From NCBI RefSeq assembly GCF_933775445.1, contig NC_065873.1:29512001-29576000 (forward strand): a stretch of DNA of 64,000 nucleotides, written 5' to 3'. The stretch is from Argentina anserina (taxonomy: Eukaryota; Streptophyta; Magnoliopsida; Rosales; Rosaceae). Position 1 is the stretch's first letter. Each line of letters starts with the position of its first letter. Shown here piece by piece: positions 39,601 through 50,686 of the stretch. The position numbers were made by a program, and so were the translations under genes. The notes beneath the pieces are model-generated. The model did no database searches. It was not told the origin of the DNA and was given only the letters and a program-made list of their open reading frames with translations.

Positions 39601-41072
39601 ACCTGCAATTCCATCAGGGCCTTCTTTGGGAGATTTTGTTCTTTGGAAGGGAGAAACTGTGAACGCTGCTCCTTCTCCCGCATGGTCAACTGAATCTGGG
39701 AAGCTTAATAGACCAACTTCGTTGAGAGATATCCAAAAGGAGCAAGGGAAGAGGGTTTCCTCTTCTCAGCACGTGAACCAGATTACAACTCCTCAGAAAT
39801 CCCAGCCAACTCAAGCCACCCGCAATAGTACCCCTTCATGGTCAATTTCAGGATCATCCCCATCTAAGCCTGCTTCTCCAATCCAGATCAATTCTCATGC
39901 TTCTCAGTCAAAGTATAAAGGAGACGATGACCTATTCTGGGGTCCAATTGACCAATCAAAGCCAGAAACCAAACAGTATGTCATTATTCTTTCCTCAATC
40001 TTCAATCAGTTCATCGTGTTTGGTACTTGTTCCTTTGATTTGAGAAGCTTTTTTTTTATCCGCCTCCAGTTACTATATTCTTTTGATGCAATGAAAATTT
40101 TCCTTCTCTAAGTTCTTAGGTACTACTTTGACACGGTATTGTTTTGTTGATCTGTTTTCTGTAAGCAGGGCCGATTTTCCTCAGCTGGCAGGCCAGGGCA
40201 GTAAGGGAATGAAAAGTACTCCGTCGAAAGTAACTTCAGCTGGTTCATTAAGCCGGCAGAAATCTTTGGGTGGCAAAGGAACTGAGCAAATGATCCCATC
40301 CTCACCGGCCTCTCAATCCTCTCTGAAAGGAAAAAAAGATGCCATGACCAAGCAATCAGGTCAGCTTTTATGGTAATTGTTGAACCTCCCATAGGGAAAC
40401 CAGGTGAAACTTATCTAACTGTCTTCTTCTGCCATAGCAGAAGCAATGGACTTCCGAGATTGGTGCAAGAGTGAATGTGTCAGGCTAATTGGGACCAAAG
40501 GTATGCTCGTCTTTCTGGCCCGCATAGTGTAATTTTTCTGCGTGTGTCCATCACTCCATCTTCATTAATCTTAGTTCAGCATGGCCTCTATTCGTCGTAA
40601 GTGCTAGGAATGCATTGAAATTATTACTTTCTAGTTCTGTGTAATACTTGTATATGTTTCTTGTGTCTTATTTGTCGCAATGTCTTTTCTCTTGTTAGAT
40701 ACGAGTGTACTTGAATTTTGCTTGAAGCAATCTAGATCTGAAGCTGAGTTGCTTCTGATAGAGAATCTTGGGTCTTACGATCCTGATCATGAGTTCATTG
40801 AAAAATTCCTCAACTACAAGGAGTTGCTACCAGCTGATGTCCTTGATATAGCATTTCAAGGTCAGAATGATCAAAAGGCCACTGGATCCAGTGGTCCAGG
40901 TGTTAATTCCTACAGAGCAGATGTTGGGGATCTTGATCAAGATGGTGGGTCATCCAAAGGGGGTGGCAAGAAGAAGGGGAAGAAAGGGAAGAAGGTTAGC
41001 CCTGCCGTCTTGGGATTTAATGTTGTTAGTAACCGGATCATGATGGGTGAGATCCAGACAGTTGAAGACTAG
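33638..41072 (+). CDS. GYF-domain protein, EXA1-like
   Basis: Ten exons: 33638-33707, 34532-34620, 34796-35707, 35790-35901, 36002-36193, 36480-37274, 37464-39975, 40169-40359, 40441-40500 and 40699-41072, giving 1768 residues in phase. Near residues 308-314 YSRTKLL fits the eIF4E-binding pattern YX4L-hydrophobic. The GYF domain lies near residues 585-645: [20 protein letters not shown] then GWFEAGYFG, the fold that binds proline-rich ligands. The N-terminal third is Arg/Asp/Glu-rich with RGRG motifs, and the middle has Gln-rich runs. A lysine-rich end ([20 protein letters not shown]) closes the protein. Order and size match Arabidopsis EXA1, linked to translational repression and named as a host factor for potexviruses. 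The molecular role here is inferred from the family. Confidence 0.93.
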
Positions 41073-42464
41073 GAAGTTTTCTAGAGAGATCCGGGTAGTC
41101 GAAGACTAGGAAATTTTAAGAGGCAGTTGTAAATAGTTTTTGGCTTTGGACTGTAAATGCTATTTTACGTTTTAGAATTTTGCTTTTCTTCTGTAATGCC
41201 ACAGCAGCAGTGCTAATTTTTCTGCTCGAGCAATTTTGTGTAATCGTCACTTGCAATGGTGAGAGACGAACAGTACTGTTATTTTTGTCACTTCAGATCC
41301 TACCGAAGTTTAATTTTTCAATCGTGCCGCTCTAATGTTCCATTTGCTTATTTTCTGGTAACACATTTGTAGCCAGCAATTTGATAGCTGGTCAGGAAAT
41401 TCATGTCATTAGTACTTTTGGCCTTGTACTAGGCCTGTAAATTAAGCACAAGGTAAATGGGCATAACCAAATTTAGCCCAAAAAATTGGGCTACGGACCG
41501 GTTCGGTTCAAGCTAATGGGCGGGTTTCACTTGGTCCGTTTTGAAATAAGTAGGGTATGGAGTAACAATTTTCAAGTCTTGGACGGACTCAAAGCCCTGC
41601 TCATATAGTATATTATAGGGCCGACATGTAGTCCGGTCTATTCTCGATGTCAAATTTTATTATTAATTTATGAGTGATTGATATAACCAATAAATTATTT
41701 TGGTCCAATTGGTAATTGTGTTGTTTTATGAGTTCGACTATTATCTCAATTAATTTTTTTTTAAAATTAAAGTTAAAATATTTTATTATTTAAAAATCAC
41801 TGGTTAAATGTATGACGGGTTATAGGCGGGTTTTTTAAGCCCAAATTTTATCCGCCCAAAATGCGGCATACACATATTTTGATAGGGCTTTGCCCTGCCC
41901 ATTTTACATCTATGGCTAAAAAAATCATAGGCCAAGTAATATATGGGTCTTCATATCTTAGGGTCAGCCCCGCCATGCCTATTTTACGGGCCTACCTTGT
42001 ACCGACGAAATTGTTGACCTATTGTCCCCATCAATCTGTTTTTCAAGAACTACTGAACTAGTTGATTATTTTCTGAAACATGTTGGTACGGACCAACTCT
42101 TTGTCCACTAATGAGTTGCAGAACCAAATGTCCAAATGTGTTTATACATGGTTTGCACGAATCGGTGCGAGCTATATCGTTGTAGATGTTCTTGGTAGTT
42201 TGAAAAACATAATGCCAGTTTGCTAGTTATATGATCGCTAAATCTCGCACGAAATGATAGGAATCATACTAAATTATTTATATAGAGGAAGGAACCACTT
42301 TCATATTATATCTTTCGACAAGAAAATCGAAAACGAGTGAAAAAATTTAATTCGAGGGCCGGCAACTCTAGTATTTGCAGAATCCCTTCATTGATGATAC
42401 CAGTTTTATAACTTTTACAAACAAGTATACAAGTAAACAACCCAATTTTATGGGTGAAAACGAA
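41073..42464. other. Intergenic region
   Basis: Contains the 3' UTR of the GYF gene to about 41350. Beyond it I see no gene. A 200-base stretch near 41430-41640 and 41810-41990 has GGGC-type words in both orientations and may be an old repeat, but I cannot classify it. Confidence 0.5.
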
Positions 42465-42682
42465 ATCTACATACACAGTTAGATATCACCATTGCTTGAG
42501 CATTAGTGGTGCACTGACGTGAATATAATAGAGATGGATCACACAAAGCAAATACATATTCAAGAGTCGCTGCATCTACATACACAGTTAGATATCACCA
42601 TTGCTTGAGCATTAGTGGTGCACTGACGTGAATATAATAGAGATGGATCACACAAAGCAAATACATATTCAAGAGTCGCTGC
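42465..42682. repeat. Perfect 109-bp tandem duplication across a stop codon
   Basis: Units 42465-42573 and 42574-42682 are identical by eye and abut exactly. The right unit ends inside the last coding exon of the minus-strand DUF1195 gene and includes its final 14 bases with the stop. The other copy lies in the 3' UTR. Confidence 0.93.
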
Positions 42683-43521
42683 CTATCTCCTTGCTTTCCT
42701 TTGTTTTCTTGATCTTCCCTTTCAGTTCCCTAGTGCCCTGTGCAACAAAACAGCATACCAACAAATCCAATCAATCCAATATAAAGACTAAGCTAGATCA
42801 AAATCATATAAAAAGATAAACAATGAAACAACCACTGAACACTTGCAAATTAAAAAAACCCAAGAATGAATAATGAGTAAGACAAGAACACTAACAACCT
42901 TGGATTGAAGTGGAAAGGGATCAACAACATTGATGGAGCGAATAGACATCTTAGCAATCTCTGAAACAGCAGCGTCTCTCACAACACGAACATCGCTGCT
43001 CAAATGATCATACGCAGCTTCAAAAGCCTCCTGCCAAAACCGCGGCAGTCGGGTCCTGCTTCTCCTGCCCGACCCGCTTTGCCTCTGCGTGTACAAGTCC
43101 CACAAGTGCCTCACCACCTTCTGTCTGTCCTCCACTTCCTTCATCAACAATCATGTTCATCAAATCAAATTTCACTAATGCAGATATTGACTGAAATCGG
43201 TTTCTTACTTACCAGAATATCAAGATCGTCGTAAGTTGGTGGGAGGCTGAGGTCGTCGGAGAGACCCGTTAAGCTGCCGGCGGACCATCTAACTGATCTA
43301 AGAGTAACGGAGCCGGTGAACATAGACCAAAAAGCAAGCAACAGTACCGCAGCTAAAACCCAGAACTTGTACCGATTCTTGGCGACAAACAAACGAGCTG
43401 CTCTGGACGACGACGACGACGACGACGACGGCGAGCTCTCGGGTTTTCTGATCAGCGGAGTCGTGGCGGTGGTAGGCGATGGAATAGAGATGAGTGTCGG
43501 TGGTGCATCTAGGTCTTTCAT
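42669..43521 (-). CDS. DUF1195 membrane protein
   Basis: Three exons: 43213-43521, 42899-43138 and 42669-42737, giving 205 residues. After a Pro/Ser-rich N-terminus with a serine run (coded by a TCG/TCC repeat), one membrane segment follows (FWVLAAVLLLAFWSMFTGSV, near residues 53-73). Then come WSAGSLTGLSDDL, DDLDILEVEDRQKVVRHLWD, RLPRFWQEAFEAAYDHLSSD and VRDAAVSEIAKMSIRSI, the conserved blocks of plant DUF1195 proteins. The tail is lysine-rich. Function unknown. The acceptor before exon 2 (GATGAAG) has a weak pyrimidine tract but keeps the family reading. Confidence 0.87.
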
Positions 43522-43717
43522 TCTGTGTGTAAAGCTCTGCTTTACTGTTCAGTACTAAGCTAAGGTTGGGTTTTGTGGTGTGGGAGTAGAAGAGAAATTA
43601 AGTTTGGTCCCTTGTGGGGTTTATGTGTTTGGGTTTTAAGGTGATGATCTCATTGTAATAATGGAGTTGGTGAAATGAACCGTGAATGATGAATCACTCT
43701 CTTTCAGTCTCTGTGTT

Positions 43718-43990
43718 TCATAAATGTTTCAGTGACGATGGAGGAGGAGCTTTTAAATTAGGGAGATGATGATGATGATAATGGTGAGCTACCATTCCTA
43801 GTGCCATTCCAGATGGTTCTGTAACGACCAGCGACTTTGGGGGTCGATGGGGTCTACCTTGACGCGGGAGAACACACTTCGCCGACGGGACGTTGACTAC
43901 AGAGAGGTGCCTAACTGCACCGACGCGACGCATTGCTTTGGAGGATTCATTCCTTCGTGTGGTACGAAGGAAAAGAGAGTGATGAATCAA
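43718..43990 (-). CDS. Doubtful 90-residue open frame, His-rich
   Basis: An open frame about 200 bases upstream of the DUF1195 start on the same strand. It has basic residues and a His run (HHYHHHH, from an ATG/GAT repeat). The DNA at 43800-43960 is more GC-rich than its surroundings. I recognise no family and see no clear promoter. It may be leader sequence or chance. Confidence 0.15.
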   Translation of the reverse strand: MIHHSLFLRTTRRNESSKAMRRVGAVRHLSVVNVPSAKCVLPRQGRPHRPPKSLVVTEPSGMALGMVAHHYHHHHLPNLKAPPPSSLKHL

Positions 43991-44180
43991 TATCTGTCGG
44001 GTTACTACTATACTCTGATTTGTTTCAACGAGATTAGACGAGTTTGTTTCATAGCTTCAAAAAATGAACCAGAAATGACGACTAGTCAGCTCGCTCTCTC
44101 AATCCTAAACAAAAACATAGGAATCAAAGACTTGCACATATCATGCAACAACGCCATGTACAAAACAACAAGCACAATCC

Positions 44181-44300
44181 ACGCGCAAATGATCAAGTTG
44201 AAACAAATCTTTCGGTATTATCCCAATAGGAAGATTACAAACGCGCAAATGATCAAGTTAAAACCAATTTTTCAATATTATCCCAATAGGAAGATTACAA
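44181..44300. repeat. Two-copy 60-bp tandem repeat
   Basis: Units 44181-44240 and 44241-44300 both start ACGCGCAAATGATCAAGTT and end TCCCAATAGGAAGATTACAA, with several substitutions between. It sits in otherwise featureless DNA. Confidence 0.85.
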
Positions 44301-44995
44301 AACCAAACCGTGGTAGGAATGGAGGTTTTCCTTGATAGCGGCCCTTTTCTGGCTTATTTTAAAAGCATGAATGATTCGACTAAACGCCAATTGCCTTAAG
44401 AGTACCGAGTCCTGCAGAGTAATACAAAAGCTTAATTTTTTTATTGCAATGATTGAAATGGTATCACATTGCTCCTCTATCTCTTCTTTTAACCCTAAAC
44501 AATTTGAAATTTCCTTATTGAACGAGCTTAGTAAATATAATTTTTCTTGACCCATGGTTTCCGTTTGTGTATGTTAATATCTGCACCATTTTTTTTATAG
44601 TCCAAGTAACAATCGAGCATTATCAGGCTTGTCAAGTATTCGAGTTTTCATGAGTAACTTTTCAGTACTAGGGCAATGGGTAATTTCAAAGCTTGGCTTA
44701 ATTCCAATATCTTGTAAGCTCAAGAAGCTCTGTACCTCTTGTTCATCTCATTTACACATCCGACCGTCGCTACTACAAAATTCTTCTAACTCGACAGACC
44801 GACCTGATTATAGAACAGAGTTCGGAAGAAAATTCACTTTTTTCGACCCATCTTTTTTTTCTCATCCTAGGGTTAACAATACTTCACAGCTTTTCATATC
44901 AATTTGATCTTTATTGCTTATTCTTCTTACAATTCAGGAAGCAACAAAGACGACAATTAATTTGATCAACACAAATCCAAAATTAGAACAATGAT
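44301..44995. other. Intergenic, downstream of the snoRNA cluster
   Basis: I see no gene or repeat in this stretch. Confidence 0.5.
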
Positions 44996-44999
44996 CTCA

Positions 45000-45077
45000 G
45001 CCGCTCAGAAAGGTGCATATGATATCATGGGTTAATTCATATGTCCAGACATAATAGAGCAACATCATCACAGCGGC
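45000..45077 (-). ncRNA. Box C/D snoRNA candidate, target unknown
   Basis: On the minus strand a terminal stem GCCGC/GCGGC encloses a C box (GTGATGA) at the 5' side and a D box (CTGA) at the 3' side, 78 bases in all. A possible C' box (CATGATA) is internal. I could not match the sequence before the D box to rRNA from memory. Confidence 0.7.
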
Positions 45078-45159
45078 AAAGAAAAATCTCTAAATTCCCA
45101 TTAAAATGTCATCAACAGAACCCAAGTAAATGCTGAGCTCTAAACGATGGAAAATTGCA

Positions 45160-45255
45160 ACAACACTCAGAGACATTCCACAAGTGGAAGTTGCAGACAC
45201 GTCTACACAGCATCAGATTCTGACCGCCCGTCTGCTTTTCTCATCATCGGATACT
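45160..45255 (-). ncRNA. Box C/D snoRNA, U43-like
   Basis: The minus strand has a C box (GATGATGA, 45241-45248), then GACGGGCGGT directly before a D'-type CAGA, then a final CTGA at 45167-45170. GACGGGCGGT is an exact complement of the conserved 18S rRNA ACCGCCCGTC near its 3' end. The same guide followed by a CAGA box is found in animal U43. The fifth base before the D' box points to the last C of ACCGC, the known Cm site (1639 in yeast). Outer ends are uncertain because the terminal stem is weak. Confidence 0.75.
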
Positions 45256-45365
45256 TCTTAAGTCCATAAACCTCTAAATTAAATTCAAAGCAAAACTGAC
45301 ACCAAACAAAACAAACCCAAAACAACAAAAGACTACAAAGACTACAAAGTGTTTAAAAGAAGAGC

Positions 45366-45446
45366 TAGCTTCAGATAATAAGCGGAGATATTGTCCACAT
45401 TTAATTCGGTTTGTAGTATAAGTGATAGATTTTGCATCATAAGCTT
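45366..45446 (-). ncRNA. Box C/D snoRNA candidate for the 25S rRNA 5' end
   Basis: On the minus strand a short AGCTT/AAGCT stem brackets a C box (TATGATG) and a D box (CTGA). Before the D box lies CTCCGCTTATT, complementary to AATAAGCGGAG at the start of 25S rRNA. The fifth base before the D box pairs with the U of AAUAAGC. Confidence 0.65.
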
Positions 45447-45492
45447 GCCCCTTCTTCTATAAAAATTGATGTTAAAACTGGAAAAATAAAAT

Positions 45493-45571
45493 GGCATCAG
45501 GTAATAAGCGAAGTTGAGTCAACACAATGAATCAGTATATCAATAAGCATAAAATTCAATCATCATTTGCC
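45493..45571 (-). ncRNA. Box C/D snoRNA with two guides for the 25S rRNA 5' end
   Basis: The minus strand has a GGCA/TGCC terminal stem, C box AATGATGA, internal D' box CTGA and final D box CTGA, 79 bases. The base run before D' is the complement of ATATCAATAAGC (plus strand 45537-45548); the run before D is the complement of AATAAGCG plus a G-U-tolerant AAG (45503-45513). Both fall in 25S rRNA near positions 41-58. The fifth-base rule points to U44 (D') and U48 (D) by my count of the 25S start. Confidence 0.8.
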
Positions 45572-45966
45572 ATTTGTTTCATCCAGAATCAACAAAACAC
45601 ATAAACACGTAAATAAATATAGGCAGGTCCATTTGACCCAAAGCCAAACAACATAATCTGCAGTGAGCTGGTAAGCCAACCTAAATCAATATGGGCATCA
45701 GTTATACCTCCTTTAGCATTGAAATTTTGCTTCACAAAGGAGAGGGTAAAACAGATGCCATACGCAAATTAGAAAACAGATCACAAACAATTAGACCTAA
45801 ATCAAAAGCGGAAGCAGCAATGGCAGATCTAGTACACCAAACAATTCGATTCAGAGTAATAATAGAGCTAATTAACAACAAGATAGAGATGAAGAACACA
45901 GCAAGTAGATAGAGATTGGGATGGAGAAGAAAGGACGAATGAGATCCGGCAAGGAAAAGAGTCGAG

Positions 45967-46034
45967 CTTATATAGGGAAAGCTGCGAGAATTAGGGTTTT
46001 ACCGACTCATATGGATCGGCCCAGTAATTGGGCT
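45967..46034 (-). promoter_or_regulatory. snoRNA-type promoter: TATA, telo-box and site II
   Basis: The minus strand carries AAACCCTAA (telo-box, 45991-45999) just upstream of CCTATATAAGC (45967-45976). Two GGCCCA/AGCCCA site II words lie at 46018-46034. This set is typical of plant genes for ribosome production, including polycistronic snoRNA genes. It directs transcription leftward over the four candidates, with a leader of about 370 bases before the first. Confidence 0.7.
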
Positions 46035-46400
46035 TTTTGAAATTTAGGCCTGTTTTATTGAGCCAACTTCAAATGAGTGGTCAATGAACTACTTTCCTCG
46101 TATGTTTGCGTCACATATATTTTGGGTACCAAAATCAATGATTCCTCTCTTTTCAGTTCTATGGGTCTCGCATTTCTCTCAAGCTTTCTTCTCATATCTC
46201 TTTCATTGAAGAGACATGCTCCTACGTAAGTTTGTTTCGACTATTTTGTGTTGAAGAGTAGTGTTCAAGTTCTAAAACATTGAAAAAAAAGATTTTGCTT
46301 AATTGGAAGATCGAAAAACCAATTTCTGTCACCTAGCTCTATGTACATGCATCAATATTAAGCCGGTATCTCTGGGCTTGATCACTTGCACTAGTCCATG

Positions 46401-47793
46401 CTATTGTTCTCCATCGTCTCTCTTGAGGTCGGAAGGAGGTAGAAAGCACTCCATGGACAACCCATTAACATTGAAATCAACCTCATCAATCTCCCACGTC
46501 TCCTCAATCCTTCTCTTTTGATTATAAGCATGTCCATACCTATATAACAAAGCAGACGTCTTGCCACCGTGTGCTATGTTAATGCCATCGACGTATCTAT
46601 AGTCCCCTACAGAAGTCTCCATAGTTGTCTCCCAAAAAACGCGATCGCCTCCTCTAGCGGCTTTCATTTTCACCAGCTTTGTGTCCTCAAACTGGACAAG
46701 AAGCCCTGTTCTTTGGCTGAAGTAGCCCCATATTGTATGGTGGACTATTTCAGTTTGGGATGTGCTTTGTGACTGAAGAATATCTGCCGGCGTTTCAAGC
46801 TTGAGTATGAAGCATTCTTCTTTGTTGATGTTCTTCTCTCCCGTGCATACTGCGTCCAAAAACAAGTTGGCTGTGCTCCTCGGATCCAATCCCTGATTAG
46901 TATTCAGTAGCATAAAATTATATATCACATTTGAAATATGCATTTACATAATATAGCATACTAAATATCGATCACACAGATAAAGTACTAACATGCATAT
47001 ATGACTGGCTAATTCACCTATGAGCACGGCTCGATCTGTACGTTAACATGAATTACTATTCACCTGAAAGAAGCGACGAAGGGGTCTTGGGGGGCCTTTA
47101 TTGGCATGAGAAGGTTGAGAACCAGACTGATTCCATGCAACAGCGCCATCACTTCCGGCGCTTACCTTGTAGCCGGAAACAACCAGTTCTAAGCACCACA
47201 AGTCGGGATTCTTTTGCCAAAGAACAAATCCACCGACTTCACTGTTCACGTTCGTCGTGGTATAAACACTGCTATCATCGCCTTTGTGCATTTCAGATCC
47301 CACCATCCTCACCTGCCCAACTGCACACATACTATTCACGGCATTCAATGCCCCTAAACCTCCGATGGCTGCTACATATTGTTGTACAATGTATTTCGCG
47401 GTAGAAGCCTCCTGCATGCATTCAAATCTTCTGATCAGCGTACATAACATGAAGAACTAGCTAGATTTTCGACTTGTTGTTGCTATAACACAAATAACGT
47501 ACAATGGAACAATCTTTGATGGGTCGGGTGAGGCCATTGTCGCAATGAACCTGAAGAGGGATCAAAGGAGAACCTACAAGCTTAAGCAATGCCATAAACT
47601 CACTATTTGATCCTGACGGAAGATGAGAAGTGGCATACTTCTCATGGGACTGGTTTTTCATGAATGCACGCAAATTATGCCATCGCAATGCGGCACTGCT
47701 GCCCATAAGGGTGAACATGTCTTCGGGTATCGGCACCTCCAGAACGGTATCAAGGCCATCTTCATTGTCAAGGTTAGGGCACAACTTCCTCAT
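46401..47793 (-). CDS. DUF620 protein
   Basis: Three exons: 47503-47793, 47064-47411 and 46401-46892, giving 376 residues. I start at MRKLCPNLDNEDGLDTVLEV, the conserved start of the family, although the frame is open further upstream to 47868. Conserved blocks follow: STAKYIVQQYVAAIGGLGAL, KNPDLWCLELVVSGYKVSAG, AWNQSGSQPSHANKGPPRPL, and in the last exon GLDPRSTANLF, HHTIWGYFSQRTGLLVQFED, and VFWETTMETSVGDYRYVDGI. The C-terminal region ends ECFLPPSDLKRDDGEQ. The function of DUF620 is unknown; the proteins are plant-specific. Confidence 0.88.
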
Positions 47794-49726
47794 ATATAAG
47801 AAAAGGGCCGGGAATGATAGAGAGATTGAAAGAGGAAACTGGTTGGGGTTTCCAATCCCCTTTCTCACACCACCCTAAAGAGCCTTTAGGGTGTTTGAAA
47901 AAAAACATTGATTGGAGGAAGTAGGGGCTGGTTTTAATTTCTCGTTGAAAAGACTAATTGATCGATTATACTGGGTATTTGACCATCGGGCAATTGATCA
48001 GAAACGAGAGAGAGGGAGAGCATACTTTTGTTGGCTAAGGTGCACCTTGAATGTAGGTATCGCCTGGCTACATATATATAGTAACTTTGTCGTGGCCTTT
48101 AAATTGATCAGCACACCTAATTGAAAGCTTATAAATATATATCTGCTTACTTATAAACAATTACACATTTATGTTGTGAAGGTAGTTTGTGCGGTTGGAT
48201 TGTTGGTCTTGTATGGTTTGGTCATGATCATCACCTTGTTCTTCGTGTCGTGCATCAGTGCATGGCAACTGTAAATTGCTTAATTATCTAGGACCATCAT
48301 GCCTGGAGTTCCAAAACAAACTCTAAATGTCTATATACTCAATAGGCGATTCACGATTCGAGTGCATACAAGTAATAAACATGGTAAACCATTTAAGCTG
48401 CATAATAGATATGATGTTACAAATGAGGAGAAATTCTGATATACGACCATGCAGCATCACTTTCCACCACAAATCCCACACCCACATTCACTGTGCATTT
48501 TATCAAACTACTCATTCACCACACAAAAGTGTGTGTATAACATACATAAAATGACTCCATCATCTCGATCTACAAGTCTCCCTCGTTGCTGGCACAACAG
48601 TTGGCTCTGCGAGCTGAGGGGGCAACGAAAGCGAACTCTGAATTCTTTATCTATAGCTTGTTATTGCTTCCGGGGTTTCATAGATCAAGTCCCGAGTCCC
48701 GACTCCTGACCAAATCCATAGATCAAGTCAAAAGGCCAAGATATTCAAACTCTTCTGTTTTGTTTTGCACTAACACGTGTCTTATAATTTGTACACTATC
48801 TGGCTGTCGGGTGCTGAAACGAATGTGTCGTCTACTGCTCGTTTACTTGGGACTTCAGACGGAATATGCTAATGAGCCTTGTTTTATTATACTATTATAC
48901 TACCTTTCACTAATTTATCTGATGGATCGACATCAATGAGTAAGAATGATAAACATGTCATTCCAATTTAAAGACTGGTTGATCTAAAGATCGTGGTGAA
49001 ACTGATTATACACCATTTTCATTTATTTCATATATATATCGATCTATTTGAACGTAACTGAAGGCTTGAAGCTTAATAGCTATATCTATATACGTGTTCA
49101 AGAAGTAAGTAACGAGGTATGGTATTTTCATAGAAATAGATGAACCAAAAAGCTTTATAAAGAAGAATATCAGAATACCTCGTGCAACTTACAGTGCTGA
49201 CGATTGATGAGACGTCGACATACCAAACAAGTTCATTTAGATCAGAATATACATACATCTCATTAGTATATAATGGGTAACTTCCATATTCAAGGAAGAA
49301 AACATAAAAATAGAGTTGCTGTGTTCGTCCTAGTTGATTTAGTCCTTGCAGTTACGAGTGTTGCATGGAATTCGTCAACAAAAACATACGCGTAACAGTG
49401 TACTTCTACTGTATACACCAAGATACTGAAATGGAATTCAGTAAACGAATGTAAGCATCGTACTCCGATTTGATTATTTTTAACCAGAGCCATATACTAC
49501 ATCCCTCTTCGAACCTAACAATCACTACGGAATTCCACGTAGCTTTCAGCACTTGGATTTAGCATCATCATGTTCATATATCAAATAGATTTCTGTTCAA
49601 GGCCGGCCTACGTCGACTTTAAATATACTACACCAAATCATCCTCCAAGCATTCCCAACTCTGCAACCTACCTTCAACATTAAAAACACTCCAAGCCTTA
49701 GACTTGATCACCTCATTCCACTCACG
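47794..49726. other. Divergent intergenic region
   Basis: About 1.9 kb between the starts of DUF620 (-) and OVATE (+). I see no gene. It should hold both promoters; a TTTAAATATA word at about 49619 could be the TATA element of the OVATE gene. Confidence 0.5.
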
Positions 49727-50686
49727 ATGGATAAACGCTTCAAACTCAAGCTCAAATTCCCTCGTGTTATTCCTATGATTCAGTTTTGCCGTCCTAAACA
49801 CAACTCCAAAACCCCGGCGGTCATTCCATCAATTTACCGTATCTCCCCGTTAAACCTGAAAGTCGGCGACGTCGGCTACCCCAACATCCTCCTGCCTGGA
49901 CCACCACCATCAACACCGGAGCACTCTATCGTCAAGCGCCACGTGTCCTCCGGTACCAAGGCGGTTGACTGCGGTTGCAGCAGAGCCAGGTCATGGACAC
50001 GAGACGTATCGTACTCCAGCATCGAATTACCGGAATATGAAGTTCATGCAACGCCGCATTTGGCGACTGAAAAGTACTACAATAAGAAGAAGAACATGAT
50101 CAGCAACCAGAAGAGGAGAAAGAGAGCGAAAGCCAGTCTTCCTTCTTCGGAAGGCAGTAACCACTGGTTTAGCAGCGAAGAGGAGAATGAAGAGACCCCA
50201 ATCTATTCTTCGAGAAGCTTCTCGACAGACTTTTCTGCCGTGCCGGAGAGTATAAGCAAGGTTTCAGACAAACAAAGTAGCATAACTAAGAAGAGCAATA
50301 ATAAGGTTAGGAGACTGAAACGGGGAGTTTCAAAAAACTGGAGAGAAGGAGATAAATCGAGTGGCGAGATTGGGAAGATCAAGTCAGTTTTCCAGCCTAT
50401 GAGAGCGTGCAGGAGGCAGGGGATGGTGAAGGAGAGCATGGCAGTGGTGAAGAAGTCGGAGGATCCATACGAGGACTTCAAGAAATCGATGATGGAGATG
50501 ATAATGGAGAAGCAGATTTTTGAGGCCAGAGAACTAGAGGAGCTGCTGCATTGCTTCTTGACCTTGAACTCGCGCCAGTATCAAGGAGTTATAGTTGAGG
50601 CCTTCTCTGAGATATGGAAGCTCGTGTTTTCAGACACACCCTCAACGTCATGTGAATCTACTGTTTCGCGGATAAGTCCCAAATAG
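49727..50686 (+). CDS. OVATE family protein
   Basis: A single exon of 319 residues. The N-terminus (MDKRFKLKLKFPRVIPMIQFCRPK) is basic and of the OVATE DNA-binding-like type. The middle is Ser-rich and basic with KRRKRAK, a likely nuclear signal. The OVATE domain is at residues about 247-305: DPYEDFKKSMMEMIMEKQIF, then LEELLHCFLTLNSRQYQGVI, then AFSEIWKLVF. OVATE proteins are plant-specific repressors of transcription that also bind TONNEAU1/TRM and homeodomain proteins and shape organs. Lack of introns is normal in the family. It is convergent with SMC4, with 282 bases between stops. Which OFP subgroup it belongs to I leave open (OFP6/7/8-like). Confidence 0.92.
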   Translation: MDKRFKLKLKFPRVIPMIQFCRPKHNSKTPAVIPSIYRISPLNLKVGDVGYPNILLPGPPPSTPEHSIVKRHVSSGTKAVDCGCSRARSWTRDVSYSSIELPEYEVHATPHLATEKYYNKKKNMISNQKRRKRAKASLPSSEGSNHWFSSEEENEETPIYSSRSFSTDFSAVPESISKVSDKQSSITKKSNNKVRRLKRGVSKNWREGDKSSGEIGKIKSVFQPMRACRRQGMVKESMAVVKKSEDPYEDFKKSMMEMIMEKQIFEARELEELLHCFLTLNSRQYQGVIVEAFSEIWKLVFSDTPSTSCESTVSRISPK

